This document shows positions 41,504 to 51,350 of a stretch of 64,000 nt of DNA, piece after piece. The notes under the pieces were generated by a model. That model ran no database searches. It was not told the DNA's origin and worked only from the letters and a program-made list of their open reading frames with translations. Location: NCBI GenBank assembly GCA_945862145.1, contig CAMAXE010000012.1:1-64000 (forward strand), in the 5' to 3' direction. The position numbers were made by a program, and so were the translations under genes. The stretch comes from Klebsiella pneumoniae. GTDB lineage: Bacteria > Pseudomonadota > Gammaproteobacteria > Pseudomonadales > UBA5518. Each line of letters starts with the position of its first letter. The first letter of the stretch is position 1.

Positions 41504-42474
41504 CCCCACAGACTGTACTCCGGCCATTCGATGAGATCGTGATCGTAAACCAGTGCGGGATCGCGGTCGCGCGCCAGCAAGAGCGGCGAGTCGAGATCGA
41601 CTATCTCGGCCAGCCGCGCGATCAGCAGCGCCGGCGCCGTGGCGAGCGATGTGCCGAGGTTGCAACCCACCATAACGCGAAAGCCACGCGTGTGGGCGGC
41701 GGCAGTGAGCGCCAGCGCCTCGGTGAGGCCGCCGGTCTTGTCCAACTTGATGTTCACGTAGCGGTAGCCATCGGGAAGCGCATCCAGGCTGCTGCGGTCC
41801 AGGCAGGACTCGTCGGCACACAGCGGCAGCGGGCCCTTCCAGCCGGCGAGCGCGACATCCACGCCCGGCGCCAGCGGCTGCTCGATCACCGCCACGCCAA
41901 TTGCTGCCAGTTCCGGGGCGTAGGCGTTCAGTTCGTCGAGCGTCCAGCCGCCGTTCGCATCCACCAGCAGCCGCGCACGCGGTGCGGCTTGCCGCACGGC
42001 GGCGATGCGCTCGCGATCACCTGGACCGCCCAACTTCACCTTGAGCCAAGGCCAGTCCGCGTGGGCTTTGGCACGTGCCCCCATGACCTCGGGGGTGTCC
42101 AGGCCGATGGTGTAGAGCGTGCGCACACGGCCTTCTTCGATGCCGGCCAGCGTCCAGGCGCGCTGCCCACGTTGCTTCGCCTCGAGGTCCCAGAAGGCGC
42201 AGTCGATGGCATTGCGCACCGGGCCTGCGGGCAGGTCCTGCTGCAGGCGCGCGCGGTTGTAGTCTTGGGGCATGCGTGCCAGGAAGGCCCGGCATTCACG
42301 CAGACGGTCCTCGGCCTGCTCAACCGTGTATTCCGCGGCCTCGGCCTCGCCTTGCGCCACGATGCCCGCGTGCTCGAGCTGCACGTAGAGCACGTGGCTC
42401 TCGGTGCTCACGCCGCGCGCGATGCCGAAAGTTTCCTTGAGGGGCCAGCGTTCGTAGCGTGCGGTGCCGCGCAT
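41500..42474 (-). CDS. dgcA: Enolase-superfamily dipeptide / N-acyl-amino-acid epimerase, DgcA-like
   Basis: 324 residues from the ATG at 42474, overlapping the dgcN stop by one base. Muconate-lactonising subgroup: KVKLGG (catalytic Lys), LLVDANGGWT, VIEQPL, and NIKLDKTGGL (second Lys), plus MVGCNLGTS. Sequence alone fits Ala-Glu dipeptide epimerase; pairing with a DUF1611 protein matches the described DgcN-DgcA route in which N-acetyl-D-glutamate is racemised. Confidence 0.85.
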   Translation of the reverse strand: MRGTARYERWPLKETFGIARGVSTESHVLYVQLEHAGIVAQGEAEAAEYTVEQAEDRLRECRAFLARMPQDYNRARLQQDLPAGPVRNAIDCAFWDLEAKQRGQRAWTLAGIEEGRVRTLYTIGLDTPEVMGARAKAHADWPWLKVKLGGPGDRERIAAVRQAAPRARLLVDANGGWTLDELNAYAPELAAIGVAVIEQPLAPGVDVALAGWKGPLPLCADESCLDRSSLDALPDGYRYVNIKLDKTGGLTEALALTAAAHTRGFRVMVGCNLGTSLATAPALLIARLAEIVDLDSPLLLARDRDPALVYDHDLIEWPEYSLWG

Positions 42475-43508
42475 CAAAGCTGCTCCATCGCATCGGCCAG
42501 TGCGGCGCAACCAAAACGCAGCGGATCGGTGCAGGGAAGGCCGGTTTCGGCGGTTGCCGCCGCGATCGTGGCGCGAGCCTCGTGCTCGGCAAGCCCCGAC
42601 GTGTTGAGGGAAATGCCGATCACGCGCGCGGCGCGGTTGGTGAGCCGGGCCGCGGCCTCGTAGGTGGCGATCGCCTGGTGCCATGTGGGGATGGGGTAAT
42701 CGGGCAAGTTGCCGATGTGCATACGGCTGACCTCGTGGCAGAGCACCATGGCGTCGGGCTGGCTGCCGTGCACCAGTCCCAGCGTGACGGCGGCGTAGGA
42801 GGGATGAAACAGCGAGCCTTGCCCCTCCACCAGATCCCAGTGGGCGGGGTCGTTGGCGGGTGAGAGCCACTCGGCCGCGCCCGAGACGAAATCCGCGATC
42901 ACGGCGTCGATGGCCACGCCACGCTCGGCGATCAGTACGCCGGTCTGTCCGGTGGCACGGTAGTCGGCGGCGATGCCGCGCGCGTGGAGCTCCTGCTCCA
43001 GCGCCAGCACCGTGTATTTCTTGCCCACGGCGCAGTCGGTGCCCACGGTTAGCAGGCGCTTGCCGCTGCGCTTCGCACCACTGCCCGGGGCAAAGTCCTG
43101 CGGTGGGTTGCGCACGTCAACCAGCCTGCGTCCGCGAGCGTGCGCCCGCTCGGCGAATTCGGCGTCGGCATTCAGCCGTGAATGGAGCCCTGCCACGATA
43201 TCGAGACCCGCATCGAGTGCGTCGAGCACCACGCCGCGCCAGTGTGCGGGCAGCCTGCCGCCGTCGGGTGCGATGCCCACCACCAGGCTCTTGGCACCTG
43301 CCGCGGCGGCCGCGGCGGGCGCTAGCTCCGGAAGCCCCAGATCCAACGTACAGCCGGGCAGGCGGTATTGCGCTGCACACCACTGCGGGCGCCACTGGCG
43401 GATCCCGAGGCCGGTCTTGGCGTCGAGTGGGTCGGCTACGTCGCCCAGAAAGACGAGGTAGGGTTTGGCGATGGAGCTGATGTCGTTGCGTTGGGGCAGG
43501 CCGGACAT
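42474..43508 (-). CDS. dgcN: DUF1611 N-acyltransferase, DgcN-like
   Basis: 344 residues from the ATG at 43508, preceded by aaggaga. P-loop-like fold: YLVFLGDVADPLDAKTGLG, VVGIAPDGG, the Walker-A-like VGTDCAVGKKYT, GQTGVLIAERGVAID, LVEGQGSLFHPSYAAVTLGL, and SLNTSGL. DgcN proteins acetylate D-glutamate as the first step of its use. First gene of a three-gene operon with dgcA and the secreted acylase. Confidence 0.88.
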   Translation of the reverse strand: MSGLPQRNDISSIAKPYLVFLGDVADPLDAKTGLGIRQWRPQWCAAQYRLPGCTLDLGLPELAPAAAAAAGAKSLVVGIAPDGGRLPAHWRGVVLDALDAGLDIVAGLHSRLNADAEFAERAHARGRRLVDVRNPPQDFAPGSGAKRSGKRLLTVGTDCAVGKKYTVLALEQELHARGIAADYRATGQTGVLIAERGVAIDAVIADFVSGAAEWLSPANDPAHWDLVEGQGSLFHPSYAAVTLGLVHGSQPDAMVLCHEVSRMHIGNLPDYPIPTWHQAIATYEAAARLTNRAARVIGISLNTSGLAEHEARATIAAATAETGLPCTDPLRFGCAALADAMEQL

Positions 43509-43629
43509 GGCAGTTTGTCTCCTTCCAGGCAGGGAGCGGGTCGCCGCCACCCGCAAAGCTGGCATTCTACTCAGCGCAGAGCGCTTGCGGGCGTATCCCG
43601 TTCGAGCTAATCCGGAGTCCTCACCGCGC

Positions 43630-44508
43630 ATGTCCCCCAAGGCCTGGTTCTTCTACGCGGCGACGGTGCTGATCTGGGGCTCGACCTGGTTCGGCATCAC
43701 CTTCCAGCTCGGCAAGGTCGATCCGCTGGTGTCTGTGATCTACCGTTTCGCACTGGCCACCGGCCTGCTGTTTGCCTGGTGCCGTTTCACCCGGGCGCCG
43801 CTCGCGCTTGGTTGGCGCGAGCACGGCTGGATTGCGCTGCAGGGTAGTTGTCTGTTCGCGCTGAACTACTGGCTCATCTATCACGCCGAGCTCTACCTCA
43901 CCAGCGGCATCGTGGCGGTGCTCTTCGCCACGCTTTCATTCATGAACATGCTGAACGGACGGATTTTCTTCGGCCGGCCGTTCTCGGTGCGGATGCTGGG
44001 CGGTGCGCTCTGCGGCGTGGCGGGTGTGGGTGTGCTGTTCTGGCCAGAGGTGCAGCACCTGAGTCTGGAGGATCGCGCTGTGAAGGGCGCGCTGCTTGCG
44101 CTTGCCTCCACCTACGTTGCCTCGCTCGGCAATACCGTGGCCGGCCACAACGCACGCCTGCGTCTGCCCGTGGTCACCGGCAACGCCTGGGGCATGTTCT
44201 ACGGCACGCTGCTGCTCTGCGTCATTGCCGTGGTGAGGGACGTGCACTTCGCCTACCCGCCCGAGCTCTCGTACACGCTGGCGCTGCTGTACCTCTCGCT
44301 GTTCGGCTCGGTGTTTGCCTTCGGGGCTTATCTGCGCCTGATCGCGCTGGTCGGTCCCGACCGTGCCGGGTACAGCTCCACCGTCACGCCGGTGGTGGCA
44401 CTGCTGATGTCCACCGTCTTCGAGAACTACCACTGGGGAAGTGCTGCCCTCGGTGGGCTCGCACTCATCCTGGTGGGTAACGTGCTGGTGTTGCGCGGGC
44501 GGCGCTGA
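43630..44508 (+). CDS. EamA-family (DMT) transporter
   Basis: 292 residues, ten spans in two EamA repeats: FYAATVLIWGSTWFGI with SVIYRFALA in the first, GALLALASTYVASLGN and YRL-type AYLRLIALVGPDRAG in the second, ending LILVGNVLVLRGRR. Likely a metabolite exporter; substrate unknown. Divergent from dgcN with about 120 bases between starts, so possibly linked to amino acid metabolism. Confidence 0.88.
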   Translation: MSPKAWFFYAATVLIWGSTWFGITFQLGKVDPLVSVIYRFALATGLLFAWCRFTRAPLALGWREHGWIALQGSCLFALNYWLIYHAELYLTSGIVAVLFATLSFMNMLNGRIFFGRPFSVRMLGGALCGVAGVGVLFWPEVQHLSLEDRAVKGALLALASTYVASLGNTVAGHNARLRLPVVTGNAWGMFYGTLLLCVIAVVRDVHFAYPPELSYTLALLYLSLFGSVFAFGAYLRLIALVGPDRAGYSSTVTPVVALLMSTVFENYHWGSAALGGLALILVGNVLVLRGRR

Positions 44509-44556
44509 GCATCGCATGATCCGGCGTTTCGCACAGTGCCCCACCGGAGAACAGGC

Positions 44557-45336
44557 ATGAGTGATTTTTCTACCGTTCGTTACGAACTGCGGGGTGCAGT
44601 TGCGCTGCTCACGCTGAACCGGCCCGAGGTGCTGAACGCCTTCAACACCGCGCTGCGCGCCGACCTGCTTGCCGCGGCCGAACGCGCCAACGCGGATCCG
44701 GCCGTGCGGGTGGTGGTGCTGACGGGCGAGGGCAGGGCGTTCTCCGCGGGTGCCGACCTTGGCAGTGCCACGCTGGGAACGGGTGTCGGCGCGCTCATCG
44801 AAACCGAGTACCGCCCGTCTCTGCTGGCCATCACGGGGGCCACCAAGCCCTGGATCGCTGCCGTCAACGGTCTGGCGGCGGGCATCGGTGGCTCCTACGC
44901 ACTCAGTTGTGATCTGGTGGTGATGGCAGAGCACGCGTACATCTACCAGGCGTTCATCGCCATCGGGCTGGTGCCCGATGGTGGCGCCACCTGGCACCTG
45001 GTGCGTCAACTCGGCCCCAAGCGTGCCTTCGAGATGATCGCCGAGGGCGAGAAGATGCCCGCCGCCACCTGCGTGGCACTCGGACTCGCCAACCGCGTGG
45101 TGCCCGGTGCCGAGGTACTCGACAACGCGCTCGCCTGGGCGGCCGCGCTCGCTGAAAAAGCCCCGCTTTCCCTGCGCTACTCCAAGGAGGCGCTGCGCGA
45201 GGCCATGGAGCGTAGCCTGCCGGAGATGATTTCCTACGAGGCAGCGCTCCAGGACATCACCTCGGCGAGCCAGGACGCGATGGAGGGCGTGACCGCCTTC
45301 CTCGAAAAGCGCAAGGCCGTATTCACCGGGCGCTGA
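44557..45336 (+). CDS. Enoyl-CoA hydratase/isomerase
   Basis: 259 residues from the ATG at 44557 with ggaga upstream. Crotonase fold: VALLTLNRPEVLNAFN, GRAFSAGADLGS (oxyanion hole), AAVNGLAAGIGGSYALSCDLVVMAE, and GLVPDGGATWHL. The first catalytic Glu position is replaced by Gly/Ala-type residues, and a later acidic position (PDGG) remains, so it may be an isomerase rather than a hydratase. Confidence 0.88.
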   Translation: MSDFSTVRYELRGAVALLTLNRPEVLNAFNTALRADLLAAAERANADPAVRVVVLTGEGRAFSAGADLGSATLGTGVGALIETEYRPSLLAITGATKPWIAAVNGLAAGIGGSYALSCDLVVMAEHAYIYQAFIAIGLVPDGGATWHLVRQLGPKRAFEMIAEGEKMPAATCVALGLANRVVPGAEVLDNALAWAAALAEKAPLSLRYSKEALREAMERSLPEMISYEAALQDITSASQDAMEGVTAFLEKRKAVFTGR

Positions 45337-45441
45337 GTCCGGTCGATCTTTGCGGGGAAGCAGGCATTCAGGAGCACAGTTGATGGCAATCCCGGATCGG
45401 GCGGCACTCAAGGCACACGACGGCGAGCGGGACGGGGGCAC

Positions 45442-47367
45442 ATGTGCGGCCTAGCAGGCTGGTACCGCAGGGCCGAAAGGCCGGTCGCAGCGGCGATCAT
45501 CGAGCAGCAGTGCGATCGCATACGTCACCGCGGGCCGGATGACAGCGGCGTTTTCGCGGAGGGCGATTTCGGCTTCGGCATGCGTCGCCTGAGCATCATC
45601 GACGTGGCCGGCGGGCACCAGCCTATCGACAGCGCCGACGGGCGTTTTGCCATCGTTTTCAACGGCGAGATCTACAACCACCTCGAGTTGCGGCGCGAGC
45701 TTGCTGCCGCGGGCGTGGTGTTCCGCACGCACAGCGACACCGAGACCCTGCTCGCCTGCTTCGTGCGCTGGCAGGAGCAGGCGTGGATCCGCCTGCAGGG
45801 CATGTTTGCCGTTGCCATCTGGGATCGTCTGAGCCGCACGCTCACCCTGGCGCGCGACCCGCTCGGCATCAAGCCGCTCTACCTGAGCGCGCAGGATGGC
45901 GGCCTTGCCTTTGCCTCCGAGATCCGCGCGCTTCGCGTGCTGCCGGGACATCACTTCGATATCGACGAGCACGCGGTGCACGATTTTTTCTCTTTCGGTC
46001 ATGTGCAGACGCCGGGCTCGATATTCCGGCAGGTGCACGCGCTCGCTCCCGGCCACTGGCTGCGCATCGGTCCCGAGGGCGAGCCACAGCTGCGCGCCTT
46101 CTGGCGCCCGCAGTTCCGCATCGTCGAGGGGCGCACCGAGAGCGACTGGATCGAGGAGACGCGCGAGCGCGTGAGCCGTACGGTACGCGCGCACATGCTC
46201 TCCGATGTGCCGGTGGGCGTGTTTCTGTCCGGTGGTGTTGATTCCGGCGCCATCGCCGCGGTGATGAGCCGTGACGCAGTCCGGCCGGTCAAGGCGTTCA
46301 CGCTGGGCTTTCCTGGCACCCGCAACGACGAGACGCAGGCGGCGCGCCGCGTTGCCGCGCATGTCGGGTGTGAGCACATCGTGTTGCCGCTAGAGCCGGT
46401 CGCCGCAGGCGAGCTTTTGCCCGCCGTGCAGAGTGCCTTCGACGAACCCTGCGCAGCTACCGCCGCCGTACCCATCTGGCACCTGTCGCGGCTTGCGGCA
46501 CAGCACGTGAAGGTGGTGCTCTGTGGCGAAGGCGGCGACGAACTCTTCGCCGGTTACAAGCGCCAGCGCAGCGCGCAGCGCATGGCCCGCATGCGCACCC
46601 TGCTGCGGTTGCTCGCTCCACTGACCTTCCTCATCGACCGGCTGCCGGTCACGAATTCACGCGTGCTGAATTACCGGCGCCAGAGGAAGCAGCGTTTCCG
46701 CAATTCAGCGCTGCTCGCAAGCGCTTTCCAGCGCTTCTTTGCCGGCACGCAGATCACTACGCCGGCCCTGCGCGAGCGTGTCTATGAAGACGGTTTCTGG
46801 CAACGCGAGGATGGCCCCGGCGCCTTCGAGCGGCTGGAGGCGCAGTATTTTCCGGGACGTGAATTGCAGTCGATGGCGCCGCTGCAGCAGTTTCTGCTTG
46901 CGGATCTCACGCTGCACATGCCCTCGTCGCTGCTGAACCGTCTTGACCGCGCGAGCATGGCGCACTCGCTGGAGGCGCGCGTGCCGTTTCTCGCCCACGA
47001 TTTCGTCGACTGGAGTCTCAGCATTCCGCTCGATCTCAAGCTGCGCGGCAGGACCGGCAAGTACGTGTTGCGCAAGGCTGTTGAACCCTGGCTTCCGCCC
47101 GCGGTGACCACCGGCCCCAAGCTCGGTTTCCAGCTTCCGTTCGCCGAGTGGTTCCGCGGCGATTTCAGCGAATTTGCTCGCGAAGCCTGGCACGACAGTG
47201 GCGCGGCGGCCGCAGGGTACCTGCGCCCGGGTGTGATCGACCTCATCTTCGAGGAACACCGCACGGGCCGCGCCAATCACGGGAAATTTCTCTACGCGCT
47301 GGCGATGTTCGGTTGCTGGTGGGGCAGCCAGGGCCTCGCGTCGCGCCAGCGACCCGCGGCACGCTGA
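45442..47367 (+). CDS. asnB: Glutamine-hydrolysing asparagine synthetase
   Basis: 641 residues. The start is fixed by the N-terminal nucleophile in MCGLAGWYRR (Cys2 after Met removal). Class II amidotransferase motifs RHRGPDDSG and VFNGEIYNHLELR are followed by the synthetase P-loop LSGGVDSGAIAA and CGEGGDELFAGYKR. Two-domain and complete. It is longer than E. coli AsnB, like many that act in exopolysaccharide or secreted-protein loci, but no such genes adjoin it. Confidence 0.93.
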   Translation: MCGLAGWYRRAERPVAAAIIEQQCDRIRHRGPDDSGVFAEGDFGFGMRRLSIIDVAGGHQPIDSADGRFAIVFNGEIYNHLELRRELAAAGVVFRTHSDTETLLACFVRWQEQAWIRLQGMFAVAIWDRLSRTLTLARDPLGIKPLYLSAQDGGLAFASEIRALRVLPGHHFDIDEHAVHDFFSFGHVQTPGSIFRQVHALAPGHWLRIGPEGEPQLRAFWRPQFRIVEGRTESDWIEETRERVSRTVRAHMLSDVPVGVFLSGGVDSGAIAAVMSRDAVRPVKAFTLGFPGTRNDETQAARRVAAHVGCEHIVLPLEPVAAGELLPAVQSAFDEPCAATAAVPIWHLSRLAAQHVKVVLCGEGGDELFAGYKRQRSAQRMARMRTLLRLLAPLTFLIDRLPVTNSRVLNYRRQRKQRFRNSALLASAFQRFFAGTQITTPALRERVYEDGFWQREDGPGAFERLEAQYFPGRELQSMAPLQQFLLADLTLHMPSSLLNRLDRASMAHSLEARVPFLAHDFVDWSLSIPLDLKLRGRTGKYVLRKAVEPWLPPAVTTGPKLGFQLPFAEWFRGDFSEFAREAWHDSGAAAAGYLRPGVIDLIFEEHRTGRANHGKFLYALAMFGCWWGSQGLASRQRPAAR

Positions 47368-47545
47368 AGCCCCGCAGCCCTGCCCGCAGGTTCGCCGATC
47401 TGCCTAGAAACCGCGTCCGCACCAGCGGTTGCGGGCGCCCGGGCGGCTGTCGGGCGGTGTTTTCGCGAGAATCCCGCCCTCGTTAGATTGACGCCGCGCG
47501 CGCAGAGGCCTAGCGTTCGTGGACTCGGTTCCGACGGAATTTCCC

Positions 47546-50500
47546 ATGCTCCCTCGTACTGTTCATCTGGCCCTGACGCTGCTCGTTTCCTGCCTTGCTG
47601 TCGGGGCCCGGGCCGAGGCAGCAGCCGTCGAGAAATCGCCGGACGAGTACGGCGCACTCACATTCCGCGTGATCGGTCCGGCCATCGGCGGGCGTGTTTC
47701 GCGTGTGGCCGGCGTGCCCGGCAACCCGGACGTTTTTTACTTTGCGGCGGCGCAGGGCGGCGTGTGGAAGTCTGATGACGCGGGCAAGAGCTTCGCGCCG
47801 CTCATGGACCATGTCCCGATGTCGGCCTCGATGGGTGCGATTGCGCTCGCGCCGTCCGACCCCAACGTGATCTATGCCGGCGGCGGCGAGGCCAATCCGC
47901 GCGGCAACGTCATGGTCGGCTGGGGCATCTGGAAATCCACCGATGCCGGCAAGACCTGGACGCACCAGTGGAAGAACAAGGGCCAGATCGGCACCATCGC
48001 GGTCGATCCGCGCAACGCGGATGTAGCCTTCGCAGCGGTGCTGGGCTCACCCTTCGGGCCGGCGCAGTCGCGCGGGGTCTACCGCACGCTGGACGGCGGC
48101 AAAAACTGGGTGCGCGTGCTGTTCAAGGACCTCGACACCGGGGCCTCTGATGTGGCGCTCGATCCGCACAACCCGCGCATCGTCTACGCCGGGCTGTGGC
48201 AGATGCGCCGCAAGCCCTGGGAGCTGCAAAGCGGTGGCGCGGGCAGTGGGCTGTATCGCTCCACCGATGGCGGCGACACCTGGACCGAGTTGAAGGGCGC
48301 GGGGCTTCCGGAGGGCATCTGGGGCAAGGTGGGCGTGCGTGTCGCGCCCTCGGACGGCCAGCGTGTCTACGCGCTGATCGAGGCCGAGAAGGGCGGACTG
48401 TTTCGCTCCGATGACGGCGGTGCCAACTGGCATCTGCAAAACCCGGCCCGGGCGCTGCGCCAGCGGCCTTGGTACTACATGACCTTCACCATCGATCCGC
48501 AAGATCCGGACACGGTGTGGTTCCCGCAGGTGCCGCTGCTGCGGAGCACCGACGGCGGCAAAACCATCACGCAGGTGGTGGGGCCGCATCACGGTGACCA
48601 CCACGACCTCTGGGTCGATCCCCTCGACACGCGGCGTGTGATCGCCGGTCACGACGGCGGAGTGGACATCTCCACCGACGGCGGCAAGACGTGGTCGCAT
48701 CCGGATCTCCCACTCGGTCAGTTCTACAACATCGACGTCGATGACCGGATGCCCTGGCATGTCGGCGGCACCATTCAGGATTGGGGCACGGCGAGCGGCC
48801 CCAACATGCTGCCCAAGGGCGGCGGGGTGGTGCTGCCTGACTGGGTGGGCGCAGGCGGTGGCGAAGCGGGTGATTTCCGCTACGACGCGCGCAAACCCGG
48901 GCGCGTCTACGCGAGCGAATACGGCGGTTATCTGTCGGAGTACGACGAGGGCACGGGGCAGTACCGCGCGCTGCACATCTATCCGATCAACCTCTCGGGC
49001 ATCCACGGCAAGGACCTCAAGTACCGCTTCCAGTGGACCTCGCCGATCGAGATCTCGCCGCACGACCCAGCCGTGCTCTATCACGGCGGCAACCTGCTGT
49101 TCCGCTCGGCCGATCGGGGAACGAGCTGGCAGGCTATCAGCCCTGACCTCACGCGCAACGACAAGGCCACGCAAGGCTGGTCGGGTGGGCCCATCACGGG
49201 CGACATCACCGGCGTCGAGACCTACGGCACGATTTTCGCGATCCGCGAATCCCCGCGCGAGGCCGGCCACATCTGGGTGGGCACCGACGACGGGCGCGTG
49301 CAGTTGACGCGCGACGGCGGCGCACACTGGAGCGATATCACCCCGCGCGCGATGCCCGCATGGGGCACGGTGGAACATATCGAGATCTCGCCACACCGCG
49401 ACGGCACCGCCTGGGCGGTAGTCGAGGCGCGGCGCATGGACGACCAGCGTCCCTGGCTTTTCCGCACCACCGATTACGGCGTGAGCTGGCAGCAGATGGC
49501 GAGCGGCCTGCCCCAGGATCAGCCGCTGTTCGTGCTGCGCGAGGACCCGCAGGATCCACAGCTGCTGTACGCGGGTGGTGAGCGCGGGCTGTGGCTCTCG
49601 CGCGATGGCGGCGCGAGCTGGAGCGAGGTGAAGCAAGGGCTTCCACCGGTGGCGGTCGTGGATATCGAGATTCGCCATGGCGCGCTGGTGCTCGGTACGC
49701 GCCGCGGCATCTGGGCGCTGGACGATCTGCACATCCTGCGTGCGGCGGGCGATGCACCGGCCGAGGATGCGCTGCGGCTTTTCCAGGCGCCGCCCGCCAT
49801 CCGCTGGCAATTCGACCACAGCTGGGGGGATCAGGGCGCCATGCCCGCGCCGCCCTACGGACTCCGTGTTGCCTATTGGCTGAAAGAGGCATCGAAAGGC
49901 GAGATCCGCGCCGAGATTCTCGATGGCTCGGGACACATAATCCGCACTCTTTCCAGCGTGCTCGTGCCGCTCAAGTACCCGGTGGACGACGCCGACAGCC
50001 CCGACGCCGAAACCTACGCCAATGGAGATCCCATGCCCGCGCTCTCAGGGGATGCCGGCATCAACACGGCCGTCTGGGATCTGCGCATGAGCGGCGCGCG
50101 CCGCATCGCCTCCAAGGTAGATGCGGGCGATCCCGAGGAGGGCCCACTGGTGGCGCCAGGCACCTACCGCTTGCGGCTGGTGGTGGGCAACGAGCAACGC
50201 GAGCAGGAGATCCAGGTGCTGCCCGATCCGCGCTCGCCGGCCACGCCCGAACAGTTGCAGGCGAACGTAGCGTTCACGGTGGCGGCGCGTGACGCCATGG
50301 ACCGCGTGCTGCACAACGTTGAGCTGCTGCAGGCGGTGCGCGCACAGGCACATGATGTCATCGAGCGCAGCGCCGCGCGGGACGATGCGGCAGCGCTGCG
50401 CGCGAGTGCCGAGGCCCTCGCAGCCCGTGCCCGCACGTTGGAGTACGCGCTGCACAACCCGGACGCCGAGGTCTTCTACGACGTACTCGCCGGTCGTGAC

Positions 50501-50719
50501 GGCGGCGCCAAGCTCTACGGGCAGTTCGCGCTGCTGCCGGACCTGGCGCAAGAGGCCGATTACCAGCCCACCCAGGGCATGCGTGAGCGCATGGACGAAT
50601 TGCTCGCCCAGTTGGCGGTGATCGAGGTGGGTGTGCAATCGATGCGCGACACCGAGCTCGCGGCCTTCGAGAGGGCCTCGACCGCGTTGGCGCTGCCGAG
50701 AGTGATTCTCCCGCCCTGA
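47546..50719 (+). CDS. Secreted Asp-box (BNR/sortilin-like) beta-propeller protein
   Basis: 1057 residues from the ATG at 47546; a GTG 27 bases upstream is less likely. Signal peptide HLALTLLVSCLAVGARAEA. Many Asp-box repeats S-x-D-x-G-x-T-W are visible (KSTDAGKTW, RSTDGGDTW, RSDDGGANW, STDGGKTW, RSADRGTSW, LSRDGGASW), giving a double propeller, followed by a C-terminal domain after residue ~760. Annotated in many genomes as glycosyl hydrolase, but catalytic residues are not evident. Confidence 0.9.
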   Translation: MLPRTVHLALTLLVSCLAVGARAEAAAVEKSPDEYGALTFRVIGPAIGGRVSRVAGVPGNPDVFYFAAAQGGVWKSDDAGKSFAPLMDHVPMSASMGAIALAPSDPNVIYAGGGEANPRGNVMVGWGIWKSTDAGKTWTHQWKNKGQIGTIAVDPRNADVAFAAVLGSPFGPAQSRGVYRTLDGGKNWVRVLFKDLDTGASDVALDPHNPRIVYAGLWQMRRKPWELQSGGAGSGLYRSTDGGDTWTELKGAGLPEGIWGKVGVRVAPSDGQRVYALIEAEKGGLFRSDDGGANWHLQNPARALRQRPWYYMTFTIDPQDPDTVWFPQVPLLRSTDGGKTITQVVGPHHGDHHDLWVDPLDTRRVIAGHDGGVDISTDGGKTWSHPDLPLGQFYNIDVDDRMPWHVGGTIQDWGTASGPNMLPKGGGVVLPDWVGAGGGEAGDFRYDARKPGRVYASEYGGYLSEYDEGTGQYRALHIYPINLSGIHGKDLKYRFQWTSPIEISPHDPAVLYHGGNLLFRSADRGTSWQAISPDLTRNDKATQGWSGGPITGDITGVETYGTIFAIRESPREAGHIWVGTDDGRVQLTRDGGAHWSDITPRAMPAWGTVEHIEISPHRDGTAWAVVEARRMDDQRPWLFRTTDYGVSWQQMASGLPQDQPLFVLREDPQDPQLLYAGGERGLWLSRDGGASWSEVKQGLPPVAVVDIEIRHGALVLGTRRGIWALDDLHILRAAGDAPAEDALRLFQAPPAIRWQFDHSWGDQGAMPAPPYGLRVAYWLKEASKGEIRAEILDGSGHIIRTLSSVLVPLKYPVDDADSPDAETYANGDPMPALSGDAGINTAVWDLRMSGARRIASKVDAGDPEEGPLVAPGTYRLRLVVGNEQREQEIQVLPDPRSPATPEQLQANVAFTVAARDAMDRVLHNVELLQAVRAQAHDVIERSAARDDAAALRASAEALAARARTLEYALHNPDAEVFYDVLAGRDGGAKLYGQFALLPDLAQEADYQPTQGMRERMDELLAQLAVIEVGVQSMRDTELAAFERASTALALPRVILPP

Positions 50720-50729
50720 GGGGGCAGGT

Positions 50730-51350
50730 TCAGATCGTGACCAGCGTGGTGGCCAGCCACCGCGCTTCATCGGGGTCGTGGGTGACGTAGAGCATCGGCA
50801 GCACGAGTTCGTCGCGCAGGCGCTCGATCAGCCGCAAGATCTCCTCGCGGCGTGCACGGTCCACGAAGGATAGCGGCTCGTCTAGCAGCAGGAAGCGGGC
50901 CCCCGAGAGCAGCGCCCGGCCGATCGCCACGCGCCGCGCTTCCCCTCCGGAGAGGGTGCGTGGCCAGCGCTGCAGCAGCGCTTCGATGCCCAGCAAGGCG
51001 CTGATCTCTTCCAGCGCGAATGCACTTTTACCCGCCCTGGCGCGCCGCTCGCCGTAACGCAGGTTCTCGATCACCCGCAGGTGCGGAAACAACCGTGAGT
51101 CCTGGAACACGTAGCCCGCGTGGCGCTGCTCCGGCGGCAGGTCGATGCCGGCGCGGTGGTCGTAGAGCGTCTCGCCGCTCACATGGATATGGCCGCTGTC
51201 GGGGCGCAGCAGGCCTGCCACCATGTTCAGCACTGAGCTTTTCCCTACCCCCGAAGGGCCCACCAGTACGGTGATGCCGGGGCCGGCGCAGATGCGCAGT
51301 TCGATCCGCGTGTTGCCCAGCTGTTTGGTGAGCTGCAGATCAAAGCTCAT
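50730..51350 (-). CDS. modC: ModC-type molybdate ABC transporter ATPase, short form
   Basis: 206 residues. Walker A GPSGVGKSS, Q-loop GYVFQDSRLFPHL, signature LSGGEARRVAIGRALL, Walker B FLLLDEPLSFVD, H-loop VTHDPDEA. ModC usually has about 350 residues with a C-terminal TOBE (molybdate-binding) domain, missing here. It overlaps modB by 11 bases. Substrate could be molybdate, tungstate or sulfate. Confidence 0.85.
   Translation of the reverse strand: MSFDLQLTKQLGNTRIELRICAGPGITVLVGPSGVGKSSVLNMVAGLLRPDSGHIHVSGETLYDHRAGIDLPPEQRHAGYVFQDSRLFPHLRVIENLRYGERRARAGKSAFALEEISALLGIEALLQRWPRTLSGGEARRVAIGRALLSGARFLLLDEPLSFVDRARREEILRLIERLRDELVLPMLYVTHDPDEARWLATTLVTI

Noticed and set aside
41500-42870. Longer dgcA starting at 42870
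   Set aside because: The extra N-terminus overlaps dgcN in another frame and has no enolase-family sequence; ATG 42474 couples to the dgcN stop.
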